The notes under the pieces are model-generated. The model had not been told where the DNA came from. It saw nothing but the letters and a program-made list of their open reading frames with translations, and did not search any database. Below, in pieces: positions 6,577 through 14,889 of a stretch of 37,559 nucleotides of DNA. The DNA is taken from positions 1 through 37,559 of the forward strand of contig CALWXB010000018.1 of the NCBI GenBank assembly GCA_944385405.1, read 5' to 3'. The position numbers and the translations under genes were made by a program. Position 1 is the stretch's first letter, and each line of letters begins with the position of its first letter. Origin of the DNA: an uncultured Oscillospiraceae bacterium (lineage in GTDB: Bacteria > Bacillota > Clostridia > Oscillospirales > Oscillospiraceae).

Positions 6577-6611
6577 AAAAATAATTGAGCGAGACGCTCA
6601 AGACCTCCTTT
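6574..6611 (-). promoter_or_regulatory. Hairpin between ribosome site and start of gntR
   Basis: On the minus strand AAAGGAGG lies 27 nt before the ATG, too far for normal initiation, but a perfect 7-bp hairpin (TTGAGCG/CGCTCAA, loop of 3, at 6585-6601) fills the gap. Folded, the effective spacing falls to about 10 nt. No alternative in-frame ATG, GTG or TTG start lies closer to the ribosome site. Confidence 0.6.
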
Positions 6612-6688
6612 CTGCCAGAAGAGTAGAATTTGTGGAAAATCAAAAGACAAGAGGAGAAATAATGAAGAAAAAACAATATCTTGAAGAT

Positions 6689-6735
6689 ATTATAATATGA
6701 GCTGGAAAGAATGGCAATATCTTGATTTGCCATTC
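6689..6735 (-). promoter_or_regulatory. gntR promoter with overlapping inverted repeat
   Basis: On the minus strand, TTGCCA (6717-6712), a 17-base spacer and TATAAT (6694-6689). The -35 is one arm of a 9-bp inverted repeat, 6709-6717/6727-6735 (GAATGGCAA/TTGCCATTC). Binding there would shut off gntR, suggesting autoregulation. Confidence 0.6.
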
Positions 6736-6789
6736 CTGTTATGCCATTTGTAAAAAACGACAATATTTTTTAAAAAATCAAAAAAAGTA

Positions 6790-6818
6790 TTTACATTTTA
6801 TATATAGGTATGTTATAT
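6790..6818 (+). promoter_or_regulatory. Promoter of the sulfatase cluster
   Basis: TTTACA (6790-6795), 17 bases, TTATAT (6813-6818) in a very AT-rich stretch upstream of the sulfatase gene. Confidence 0.6.
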
Positions 6819-6850
6819 TTCAAATAAGATTAATTTTATTTTTTTTTAAA

Positions 6851-6870
6851 ATCATGCATGATGCATGATG
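6851..6870 (+). promoter_or_regulatory. Candidate GntR operator
   Basis: ATCATGCATGAT is a perfect 12-bp palindrome and is followed by an overlapping second GCATGAT unit. It lies about 25 bases downstream of the predicted transcription start and upstream of the AAAGGAG ribosome site, a position suited to repression. Confidence 0.45.
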
Positions 6871-6911
6871 CAAAATGCAGCAGAAGAACAAAGAAAAGGA
6901 GTTGCAGGACC

Positions 6912-8417
6912 ATGAAAGCAATCATGCTGATGTTTGACTCGCTGAATCGCCGGTTACTGCCCACCTACGGGTGTGAATGGACACATGCTCCGAATTTCAA
7001 GCGCCTGGAAGAGCGAACGGTGGTATTTGACAACGCCTACGTGGGAAGTATGCCGTGCATGCCTGCCCGCCGGGAGCTGCACACCGGCCGCTATAATTTC
7101 CTGCACCGCTGCTGGGGGCCGCTGGAGCCTTTTGACGATTCCATGCCCAAGATCCTCAAGGAGCACGGCGTATACACCCACCTGGTCACCGACCACTATC
7201 ATTATTTTGAAGACGGCGGCGCCACATATCATACGTCCTATTCCTCCTGGGAGTTCATCCGGGGACAGGAGGGGGATACCTGGAAGGGATTTGCGGGACC
7301 CTCCCTGATTCCTGAGAATCGCCTGGGCAGGAAAAACTACATGACGGAGAGCTTTTTCCGGAATCTGCCCTATATGAATACCCTGGAGACCCATCCCGCG
7401 GTGCGGACCTTTGATGCCGGAATGGATTTTCTGAAAAACAATGTCCGGGAGGATCATTGGTTCCTGCAGATCGAGGCGTTCGATCCCCATGAGCCGTTCT
7501 TCTCCAATGAGAAGTACCACCGGCTCTATCCCGAGCAGTATGAAGGGCCGGAGTTCGACTGGCCGGAATATCTGCAGGTTTCCGAGACGCCGGAGCAGGT
7601 GGAACATGTACGCAAGCGGTATGCGGCGCTGTTGTCCCTGTGTGATGAGCAGCTGGGGCGGGTGCTGGATTTCATGGACTCCGCCGGCATGTGGGAGGAT
7701 ACCATGCTGATCGTCTGCACGGATCACGGCTTCCTGCTGGGCGAGCACGGTTGGTGGGCCAAAAATATCCCCCCATACTACAATGAGGTGGCCCATACAC
7801 CGCTCTATATCTGGGATCCCAGATGTGGGAAAAAGCAGGAGCGGCGGGAAGCCCTGGTGCAGATGATCGATTTCGCGCCGACGCTTCTGGAATATTTCCA
7901 GGTCCCCATTCCCGGGGACGTGCAGGGACATGTGCTGAGAGAAACGGTGGAGCAGGATACGCCGGTTCGGGAAGGGGCGCTGTTTGGGATACACAGCGGA
8001 CATGTCTGTGTGACGGACGGGCGGTACGTGTACATGCGGGCTCCTGCCAGAGAATCCAATGATCCCATTTACAACTATACCCTGATGCCCTTCCACATGT
8101 TCAAGCCCTTCGATCAGCGGGAGCTGCAGACAGCGGAGCTGGTAGAGCCGTTTTCCTTTACCAAGGGGAACAAGGTCCTGCGGTATCAGTATTTCGGCCG
8201 TCCCAAGAGCATCGGGCAGCTGAACCATTATTATCACGGCACGCTGCTGTTTGACTTGCAGACGGATCCCGGGCAGGAGCACCCTCTGCACGATGAGGCG
8301 GTGGAGCAGCGGATGATCTCCATGATGATCGATCTGATGATCGCGTCGGATTCACCCACAGAGCAGTATGAACGGCTGGGATTGGAGGAAGCGTTTCGGG
8401 CACGGTGCAGCAGATAG
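6912..8417 (+). CDS. Cytoplasmic type I sulfatase (Cys-type)
   Basis: A 501-residue sulfatase of the alkaline phosphatase superfamily, cleaving a sulfate ester to alcohol plus sulfate. The signature C49-M-P-A-R-R-E-L-H-T-G-R holds the Cys that must be oxidised to formylglycine; CTDHGFLLGEHGWW supplies the metal-binding Asp-His. The Asp9-Ser pair near the N-terminus (MFDSLN) stands where many sulfatases have Asp-Asp. There is no signal peptide, so the enzyme should act in the cytoplasm. The start ATG 6912 begins the MKAIMLMFDS strand, with AAAGGAG upstream; earlier in-frame Mets are not part of the fold. The maturation enzyme is encoded downstream in the same cluster. A phosphonate or phosphate monoester hydrolase is the main alternative, but the co-encoded maturase argues for a sulfatase. 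Confidence 0.92.
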   Translation: MKAIMLMFDSLNRRLLPTYGCEWTHAPNFKRLEERTVVFDNAYVGSMPCMPARRELHTGRYNFLHRCWGPLEPFDDSMPKILKEHGVYTHLVTDHYHYFEDGGATYHTSYSSWEFIRGQEGDTWKGFAGPSLIPENRLGRKNYMTESFFRNLPYMNTLETHPAVRTFDAGMDFLKNNVREDHWFLQIEAFDPHEPFFSNEKYHRLYPEQYEGPEFDWPEYLQVSETPEQVEHVRKRYAALLSLCDEQLGRVLDFMDSAGMWEDTMLIVCTDHGFLLGEHGWWAKNIPPYYNEVAHTPLYIWDPRCGKKQERREALVQMIDFAPTLLEYFQVPIPGDVQGHVLRETVEQDTPVREGALFGIHSGHVCVTDGRYVYMRAPARESNDPIYNYTLMPFHMFKPFDQRELQTAELVEPFSFTKGNKVLRYQYFGRPKSIGQLNHYYHGTLLFDLQTDPGQEHPLHDEAVEQRMISMMIDLMIASDSPTEQYERLGLEEAFRARCSR

Positions 8418-8427
8418 AGGAGGAGAT

Positions 8428-9366
8428 ATGGAAAACGTTGCGTGGAAACGGCTTGGGTGGACCTCTTCCCGTCTGGGCCTGGGAGCCTGGGGCATTGGCG
8501 GACAGGGCGTGGGAGAGACGTCTGTCATACAGGGGCGGGAGGTGCTCCGCACCTATCTGGAGGCCGGCGGCAACTTCATTGATACGGCTCCTACCTACGG
8601 CGAAAGCGAGGAACTGATCGGGCAGACGCTGGCGCAATGGGGCGGGAAGGCATATGTTGCCACCAAAACCAAATTCGGCGAGACGCGGGATACGCTCTCC
8701 CGGATCCGCCCCAGTCTGGAGGATTCCCTGAAGCGGCTGGGCCGCGACCATGTGGATCTGTTTTATCTGCATATGCCGCCGGAGGACCCGGAGGTCATGG
8801 AGGAGGCACTGGGCATTTGCCGGGATCTTCGTGCAGAAGGGAAGATCGTGGGCATCGGTGCATCCATCAAAGGCCCGTCCGTAACGGAGGAGACGGTCCG
8901 GCTGGTCCGGCAGTATGTTGACAGCGGAGAGGTGGATGTTATCCAGCTGGTATACAGTGTACTCAGGCAGAGAAATCTGGAAGCGATCCGTTACGCCCAC
9001 AGCCGCGGGGTCCACATCGTGGTGCGTACGGCGTTGGAAAGCGGATTCCTGACGGGAAAATACAAGGCCGGAACGCGGTTCGCTCCAGACGATCACCGGA
9101 GCAGATGGAATCCCCGGATGGAGGAGATCCTTGCGCTGGTGGAGGATCTGCAGCACCGATATGTAAAGGAGGAGGATATCGCAGCATTGTCCATTCAATT
9201 CGCGCTCAAGGAACAGGGCGTCACCGCCTTGATCCTGGGGGCAAAAAATCAACGACAGATGGAAAGAAACCTGGCCTCATGTTCGCTTTTTCCCATGTCG
9301 GATACGCTGTATCAGGCCCTGCAGGCTGCCTACGGCGGCAAGACGGATCTGTGCAATCCGGCGTAG
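8428..9366 (+). CDS. Aldo/keto reductase
   Basis: A 312-residue NAD(P)H-dependent oxidoreductase with the (beta/alpha)8 aldo/keto reductase fold. The catalytic tetrad is visible as Asp52 and Tyr57 (NFIDTAPTYGESE), Lys80 (VATK) and His115 (FYLH); the C-terminal ALILGAKNQRQMERNL segment is the usual cofactor-binding end. The gene starts 10 bases after the sulfatase stop with an AGGAGGAG ribosome site, so it is co-transcribed. Within the pathway it probably interconverts a carbonyl and a hydroxyl group of the desulfated substrate; the exact substrate cannot be read from the sequence. Confidence 0.92.
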   Translation: MENVAWKRLGWTSSRLGLGAWGIGGQGVGETSVIQGREVLRTYLEAGGNFIDTAPTYGESEELIGQTLAQWGGKAYVATKTKFGETRDTLSRIRPSLEDSLKRLGRDHVDLFYLHMPPEDPEVMEEALGICRDLRAEGKIVGIGASIKGPSVTEETVRLVRQYVDSGEVDVIQLVYSVLRQRNLEAIRYAHSRGVHIVVRTALESGFLTGKYKAGTRFAPDDHRSRWNPRMEEILALVEDLQHRYVKEEDIAALSIQFALKEQGVTALILGAKNQRQMERNLASCSLFPMSDTLYQALQAAYGGKTDLCNPA

Positions 9367-9419
9367 ATCCAGTCGTGCGAGGAAGAACAGAAAAATAAGC
9401 TGGGAGGAAGGATGCTGTT

Positions 9420-10895
9420 ATGTTTTTGGAAAGTCTGCTGTCTTTGCTTTCCCCGATGAATTTGTTGCTGATCGTTGCAGGCGTGATCTGGGGCATGGTT
9501 TTCGGCGCTATCCCGGGTCTGACGGCGACGTTGGCCATTGTGGTGCTGATTCCGATGACCTATGGAATGGGAACGGTCAGCGGAATGACGATGCTGATTG
9601 CCATTTATGTGGGGGCGATCTCCGGCGGTTTGATTTCGGCCATCCTGATCGGAATGCCGGGCACTCCCTCCTCAATCACCACTGCCTTTGACGGGTATCC
9701 TCTGGCGCGGCGGGGCCTGGCCAGAAAAGCACTGGGCGCGGGGATCACAGCCAACTTTGTGGGCTGTTTTCTGGGCTGGATCTGCCTGGTGGCCCTGGCC
9801 CCGCAGATTGCGAAGTTTGCGCTGAAATTCGGGTCCTTTGAATATGTGGCCATCATCTTGTTTGGCCTGACTGCGGTGATCAGCCTGTCCGGCGATTCCC
9901 TGAGCAAGGGGTTTATCATGGCACTGTTCGGCCTGCTGGTAGCCACCATCGGGACGGATCCCACATATGGCATGTACCGCAACACCTTTGGCCTGGATAT
10001 GCTGCGGGGCGGCGTTTCCTCGGTCCCTGCCATGATCGGCTTGTTTGTGGTCTCCCAGGTCTTTATCGAGGTGGAACAGCTGAGCCAGAAATTCCTGTTC
10101 CCCAAGCCGGAGAAGGTGGGGATCCTGCTGACCCTCCAGGAGTGGAAGAGCAACGCGGTGAATTTCCTCCGGTCGGGCGTCATCGGGATCATGATCGGGA
10201 TCCTGCCCGGTATCGGCGGTGCGCTGAGCAATTTCATTGCCTATGACCAGGCGAAAAAAGCCTCCAAGCACCCCGAGGAGTTCGGCAACGGCGCGCTGGA
10301 GGGCATCATTGCCTCCGAGACGGCCAACAACGCCTCCATCGGCGGCGCCTTGATCCCCATGCTGGCCATGGGCATCCCGGGAGACGCCGCCACTGCGGTC
10401 CTGCTGGGCGGCCTGCAGCTGCAGGGCCTGCAGCCCGGTCCGCTGCTGATGACGGAGCATCCGGATCTTGTGTACGGCGTGTTTGTGGCACTGCTCCTGT
10501 CCTCCATCGTGATGTTCGTTTTGATGATGGCGGGCATCCGCATTTTCCCCACGCTGCTGCGCATCAAGAAATCCTACCTGCTGCCGCTGGTGCTGGTGAT
10601 CGGAATGGTGGGCTGCTATAACCTGCAGTACAGCATCAACGATGTCTGGGTCGCCATCATCTTCGGCATCATCGGATATTTCCTGAAGAAGTTCAATTAT
10701 CCCACGACCCCCATTGTCATCAGCCTGGTGCTGGGAAAAATGCTGGAGACCCATCTGCGGCTGGGTCTGCTGGTTTCCGGCGGCAGCATCCTTCCCTTGG
10801 TGACGCGTCCCATTTCCCTGTTTTTCGTAGTGCTTACGGCGACTTCCCTGGCGATCTCCGTTCTGAAAATGAGGAAAGAAAAGGCCCGGGGATGA
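9420..10895 (+). CDS. tctA: Tripartite tricarboxylate transporter, large permease TctA
   Basis: A 491-residue integral membrane protein with roughly 11-12 hydrophobic segments. GAIPGLTATLAIVVLIP (29-45) is the TctA signature, and a related GILPGIGGALSNFIAYDQA motif appears in the second half. It forms the channel of a proton- or sodium-driven importer for carboxylates with TctB and the binding protein TctC. A GGGAGGAAGG ribosome site lies 8 bases before ATG 9420. The stop is 44 bases upstream of the preferred tctC start. Confidence 0.95.
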   Translation: MFLESLLSLLSPMNLLLIVAGVIWGMVFGAIPGLTATLAIVVLIPMTYGMGTVSGMTMLIAIYVGAISGGLISAILIGMPGTPSSITTAFDGYPLARRGLARKALGAGITANFVGCFLGWICLVALAPQIAKFALKFGSFEYVAIILFGLTAVISLSGDSLSKGFIMALFGLLVATIGTDPTYGMYRNTFGLDMLRGGVSSVPAMIGLFVVSQVFIEVEQLSQKFLFPKPEKVGILLTLQEWKSNAVNFLRSGVIGIMIGILPGIGGALSNFIAYDQAKKASKHPEEFGNGALEGIIASETANNASIGGALIPMLAMGIPGDAATAVLLGGLQLQGLQPGPLLMTEHPDLVYGVFVALLLSSIVMFVLMMAGIRIFPTLLRIKKSYLLPLVLVIGMVGCYNLQYSINDVWVAIIFGIIGYFLKKFNYPTTPIVISLVLGKMLETHLRLGLLVSGGSILPLVTRPISLFFVVLTATSLAISVLKMRKEKARG

Positions 10896-10939
10896 TATCC
10901 GTGAGAATAAATTATATGGATCTGACAAAGGAGGACAAC

Positions 10940-11944
10940 ATGAAAAAGAAGTCTGCGAAGCGTCTTTGCACCATTTTCCTGGCAATGAGTATGCTGCTGG
11001 CCAGCGTGCTTGCAACAGGGTGCTCCAGCAAGGATCCGGTGGAAGCCTATCCTGATCAGGATATCCGGATCATCGTTGCCTTCAATCCCGGCGGGCAGAC
11101 GGACCTCATCTCCCGCAAGCTGGCGGAGATCATTGAAAAAGAGGACATCCTCCCGGTTTCCATCGTGACGGTAAACATGGCAGGCGGCAACACCGCGGAT
11201 GCCATCAACGCCACGCTGCAGGCAGACCCTGACGGCTATACGTTCTTCATGCACCATTCCAACCTGGTGACCAATTACATCATGGGCAACCTGGAGACCA
11301 AGTACGATGAAATGGACATGCTGGGCGGCATCATGGACCAGCCGTTCGGCATCGTCAAGCGCAGCGATGATGACCGGTTTGCCGATGTGTTCGAGCTGGT
11401 GGAGTATATCAAGGCCCATCCCGGTGAGCTCACCTGCGGCTTCCCCGGCTACGCCAGCCCCGGGCATTTTGCACTGCTGCAGTTCCTGGCCGCCAACGGC
11501 ATTTCCGGCATGGTGCAGGAGGTTCCCTATGCAGGCGGCGCCGAGGCCATTGAGGCGCATCTGGGCGGTCATACGGATCTGCGCGCCACCAACATGGGCG
11601 ACTCGGCCCGGTATGTGGCTTCGGGAGATATCGAATTTTTGTGCATGATCTCCCAGGACGTGAATCCGGATTATCCTGATGTTCCCACGCTGAAGGATCT
11701 GGGCTCTGATATGGAGGGGCTGGTGCTCCACACGGGACTGTTTGCGCCCAAGGGGATCCCCGAGGAGATCAAGACAAAGTTCATGGATGCGATCCATAAG
11801 GCCATGGAAACCGAGGAATTCGCCCAGTTCACCGCGGAGATGTGCAACACCATGGCGCCTACCGACGCGGAGACCTTTAAGGCGCTCTATGACAATGACC
11901 TGGCTACGTTGGAAGAGCTGGCCAAGACGCTGACGCAGCAATGA
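10940..11944 (+). CDS. tctC: TctC solute-binding lipoprotein
   Basis: A 334-residue extracytoplasmic binding protein. The start at 10940 is chosen because it follows GGAGGACAAC and gives a lipoprotein signal peptide ending at the lipobox VLATGC (Cys28); an upstream ATG at 10892 adds 16 non-signal residues. The body shows the TctC pattern: YPDQDIRIIVAFNPGGQTD, a region ending in NMAGGNTADAI, and PHPGE/FAPKGIPEEI in the C-terminal lobe. It captures the anionic substrate outside the membrane and delivers it to TctA/TctB. TctC ligands are typically small carboxylates. Confidence 0.95.
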   Translation: MKKKSAKRLCTIFLAMSMLLASVLATGCSSKDPVEAYPDQDIRIIVAFNPGGQTDLISRKLAEIIEKEDILPVSIVTVNMAGGNTADAINATLQADPDGYTFFMHHSNLVTNYIMGNLETKYDEMDMLGGIMDQPFGIVKRSDDDRFADVFELVEYIKAHPGELTCGFPGYASPGHFALLQFLAANGISGMVQEVPYAGGAEAIEAHLGGHTDLRATNMGDSARYVASGDIEFLCMISQDVNPDYPDVPTLKDLGSDMEGLVLHTGLFAPKGIPEEIKTKFMDAIHKAMETEEFAQFTAEMCNTMAPTDAETFKALYDNDLATLEELAKTLTQQ

Positions 11945-11955
11945 TTGATGGCGGG

Positions 11956-11990
11956 AAGAGCGGCACACCGGCGTGTATGCCGCTCTTTTC
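11956..11990 (+). terminator. Attenuator hairpin after tctC
   Basis: AAGAGCGGC pairs with GCCGCTCTT, with further pairing inside, followed by TTCCC. It lies between tctC and tctB and probably makes tctC transcript more abundant than downstream genes, as is common for binding-protein genes. Confidence 0.55.
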
Positions 11991-12033
11991 CCAAATCGGG
12001 CAGTGACCATCGAATATAAAGGAGCAGATCAAA

Positions 12034-12519
12034 ATGGGAAAGTCAAAAATCCGCAACGAGTTCCTCCTTCTGCTTGCGACAGCGGCCTTTGGAGTCGGGT
12101 GCCTGCTGTCCGAATCCGGGGCGGACGCGTTGATCCTGGACAACGAGTCTTTGTCAGTCAGCTTTTATTCAAACCTGCTCGCAGGCATCCTGCTGGGGGT
12201 GGTGTTCCTGCGGGTTTTGATCCTGATGGTGAAGGTCCGCGGCGGGCAGATGGCAGATGACGATTCCGAGCAGTTTACCGCTACGTTCAAGACGGTCCTC
12301 TTCACCATGGCTGTGGCGGTGTTTCATGTGCTGGGGATCGAGTATATCGGCTTTTATACCTGCACCCTGGCGTCCCTGTTTATCATGTATATGAACTTCG
12401 AGCAATGGAGCAAGCGCGTGCTGCTGCAGGCGGTTATTTTTTCCGCCAGCCTGTGCGTCATTTTCGCAGTCTCATTCAAGTATTTGAAAGTCTTTCTTCC
12501 CAACACGCCCCTTCCGTGA
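12034..12519 (+). CDS. tctB: TctB small permease subunit
   Basis: A 161-residue membrane protein with four predicted transmembrane segments (about 8-25, 43-63, 88-110 with 111-120, and 132-152), the normal size and topology of TctB. It pairs with TctA. The gene order here is A-C-B, whereas C-B-A is the order I know best, so the operon has been rearranged relative to that form. ATG 12034 is preceded by AAAGGAG. Confidence 0.88.
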   Translation: MGKSKIRNEFLLLLATAAFGVGCLLSESGADALILDNESLSVSFYSNLLAGILLGVVFLRVLILMVKVRGGQMADDDSEQFTATFKTVLFTMAVAVFHVLGIEYIGFYTCTLASLFIMYMNFEQWSKRVLLQAVIFSASLCVIFAVSFKYLKVFLPNTPLP

Positions 12520-12562
12520 TCCTGGAAAAATCCTTCGGTATTTTTGAAAAAGGAGACTTACT

Positions 12563-13573
12563 ATGTCCAATCATGAGCTTCCCATTGTGGCCATTACAAT
12601 GTCCGAAGCCTCCGGCATCGGACCCGAGATTCTTGCAAAGGTTTTCGCAAATCCGGAGATCTTCCAGGTTTGCCGCCCCTTGGCCATTGGAAACAAGCGC
12701 GTCATGGAGCGTGCACTGTCCCTCTTTGACAATCGCGTGACGGTCCGCACGGTGGAGGATCCGGCAGACGGCGCGTATACATACGGGACCATGGATCTCA
12801 TGGAAGTGGGAGATTTGCCGGAGGGGAGTTTTGAGGATGGATGCCCCAATGCCAATACCGGCCGGGCCATGCTGGAGTGCACCAGAAAAGCGGTGAATCT
12901 GTTCCTGGACGGAAAGATCGGCGGCGCGGTGGGATGTCCCCACAGCAAATATGCTGCGGAGCTGGCGGGAGAGTACTTTGACGGATATCCCGGACTCATT
13001 GCCCAAATGACCAACAGCCCCCATCCGTATCTGATGCTGTCCAACGGCAAGCTGTGCGTTTCCAACGTGACGCTCCACGTCTCCCTGCGGAAAGCTCTGG
13101 ACATGCTCAGCGAGGATCTGGTGTATCACTGCATCGTGGAAACGGAAAAGGCGGTCCGGGCCTTCGGCATTGAGCGGCCCAGGCTGGCGGTCTCCGGCCT
13201 CAATCCCCACGCCGGGGAAAACCGCATGTTCGGAGACGAGGACCTGGATATCATCACGCCTGCCATCCAGCGGGCAAAACAGGAGGGGATCCTCGTCAGC
13301 GGGCCGTATCCCGCGGATTCTCTGTTCAATCACTGCCTGACCAACGACCGCTTCGACGGATATGTGGCCATGTACCACGATCAGGCCCATCTGCCGGTGA
13401 AGGTGCTGGCGTTTGACGAGTCCTCCGCCGTTGCCATCGGCGTGCCCGTCAACTGGGCCACCGTGGATCACGGATGCGCTTCCGATATCGCCTGGAAGGG
13501 GATCGCAAATCCCAACGCCCTGCTGCAGACCATCAAGCTGGTCAGCCGCCGCGCCGAGGGGTTCCGGGCATGA
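12563..13573 (+). CDS. PdxA-like dehydrogenase with altered substrate site
   Basis: A 336-residue relative of 4-hydroxythreonine-4-phosphate dehydrogenase, which oxidises a hydroxy acid with NAD and decarboxylates it. The three metal-binding His are kept: His172 (TLHVSLR), His216 (GLNPHAGE) and His272 (MYHDQ), as are Lys280 and VDHG (301-304). Residues that contact the phosphorylated substrate in E. coli PdxA are changed: the GHT segment reads GYP (141-143), and the later Asn and Arg of the VNIT...R region read Ala and Trp (about 289-298). This suggests a substrate without the usual phosphate. PdxA paralogues serve sugar-acid pathways such as threonate and erythronate, but the DUF1537 kinase normally beside them is absent. 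The last codons overlap the next gene (ATGA). Confidence 0.85.
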   Translation: MSNHELPIVAITMSEASGIGPEILAKVFANPEIFQVCRPLAIGNKRVMERALSLFDNRVTVRTVEDPADGAYTYGTMDLMEVGDLPEGSFEDGCPNANTGRAMLECTRKAVNLFLDGKIGGAVGCPHSKYAAELAGEYFDGYPGLIAQMTNSPHPYLMLSNGKLCVSNVTLHVSLRKALDMLSEDLVYHCIVETEKAVRAFGIERPRLAVSGLNPHAGENRMFGDEDLDIITPAIQRAKQEGILVSGPYPADSLFNHCLTNDRFDGYVAMYHDQAHLPVKVLAFDESSAVAIGVPVNWATVDHGCASDIAWKGIANPNALLQTIKLVSRRAEGFRA

Positions 13574-14862
13574 ACGCCGCCGGGCTGTATCCCGATGGAT
13601 CTCTGACCGGGATGCTGTCCCATGTGGCGCTGCCGCAGATGTATCTGGCGCAGCAGACCATGGAGGACCGGCAGCTGTCGGATGCTGCAGCGGAGACGTG
13701 CCTGCGGCAGTCCCTGGCCCCGCTGCTGGCAGGGGTCCGCAGTGGGATGCGGATCGGGATCACGGTAGGGAGCCGGGGCATCGACCGCCTTGTTCTGGTG
13801 CTGCGGGTCCTTTGCGGAATGCTGGCGGACAGGGGCGCTGCGGTGTTTCTTGTGCCCTGCATGGGCAGTCACGGGGTAGATGCCCGGGGACGGGTCCGTC
13901 TGCTGGAGGGGCTGGGCGTGACGGCTGAGACCGTTCCGGCGGAGATCGTCAGTGACGACGAGGTGGTCTGCCTGGGCAGTGCGTGCAACGGACAGCCCGT
14001 CTACGTGGACCGGTTTCTTATGGAGTGCGACGGTGTGATCGTTTTGAATCGGGTCAAGCCCCATACTGCGTTCCACGCGCCGGTGGAGAGCGGCCTGCAG
14101 AAAATGATGGCGGTGGGAATGGGCAAGCAGAAGAGCGCTGCCGTCTGCCATCGCGGCGGATTTGAGGGAATGTACGAGCATGTGACAGCTTCCGCCCGGG
14201 CGATCCTCGCCACCGGAAAGATCCTGCTGGGCGTGGCGCTGGTAGAAAATGCCTTCGGACACCTCTGCGAGCTGCATGTCCTTCCGGCCCGGGAGATCCC
14301 GGCGCGGGAGCCGGAGATCCTCAGACGAGCCCGGGACTATATGCCCTCGATCCCGTTTTCCCGGGCGGACGTACTGGTGGTGGCCGAGATGGGGAAGGAT
14401 ATCAGCGGTTCCGGCATGGACACCAACGTCATCGGCCGCTATCCCACCGCCGGACTGACCGGGACGTTTTCAGCGGATAAGCTGGCGGTGTTGTCCCTGA
14501 CTGCGGCCAGTGCAGGAAACTTTCACGGCGTCGGGTTCGCCGATTTCATCAGCCGGAGGCTGTTTGCGGCTATGGATCTGGAGCACACCTACCCCAACGG
14601 GCTGACGAATAAAACCGTGGGCCCGGCGAAGATCCCGCCTGTCATGCCAGACGACCGGTGCGCGATCCAGGCTGCGCTTTTGACCTGCCGGCGGTCCGAT
14701 GAGGCAGAACCTGAAATGATCCTGATCAAAAATACCCATGATCTGAAGACGTTTTACGTGACAAAGTCCCTGATCTCCAAAGCGCTGCGGCCTCTGACGG
14801 TATCTCCGGTGCCTGCTGCGCTGCAATTTGACGGAGAGGGAACCCTGAGCAATCTGTGGTGA
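13570..14862 (+). CDS. LarA/DUF2088-like protein 1
   Basis: A 430-residue protein resembling the nickel-pincer lactate racemase (LarA) family. ITVGSRGIDR is like the family's N-terminal anion-binding loop, and VKPHTAFHAPVESGLQK aligns with the family segment holding a catalytic His and the cofactor-linking Lys (xPHxxAGxSGGxK). The later part (VVAEMGKDISGSGMDTNVIGR) is conserved-looking but of unknown role. The start ATG 13570 overlaps the pdxA-like stop. LarA relatives racemise or epimerise alpha-hydroxy acids using an NPN cofactor made by LarB, LarC and LarE, none of which is in this window. Family assignment is moderately sure; substrate unknown. Confidence 0.7.
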   Translation: MNAAGLYPDGSLTGMLSHVALPQMYLAQQTMEDRQLSDAAAETCLRQSLAPLLAGVRSGMRIGITVGSRGIDRLVLVLRVLCGMLADRGAAVFLVPCMGSHGVDARGRVRLLEGLGVTAETVPAEIVSDDEVVCLGSACNGQPVYVDRFLMECDGVIVLNRVKPHTAFHAPVESGLQKMMAVGMGKQKSAAVCHRGGFEGMYEHVTASARAILATGKILLGVALVENAFGHLCELHVLPAREIPAREPEILRRARDYMPSIPFSRADVLVVAEMGKDISGSGMDTNVIGRYPTAGLTGTFSADKLAVLSLTAASAGNFHGVGFADFISRRLFAAMDLEHTYPNGLTNKTVGPAKIPPVMPDDRCAIQAALLTCRRSDEAEPEMILIKNTHDLKTFYVTKSLISKALRPLTVSPVPAALQFDGEGTLSNLW

Positions 14863-14889
14863 ACGCGCTCTCCGCTGGAAAGGAACGCT

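Noticed and set aside
10892-10940. Upstream start of tctC overlapping the tctA stop
   Set aside because: It would place 16 polar residues before the lipoprotein signal; the start at 10940 has a good ribosome site and signal peptide.
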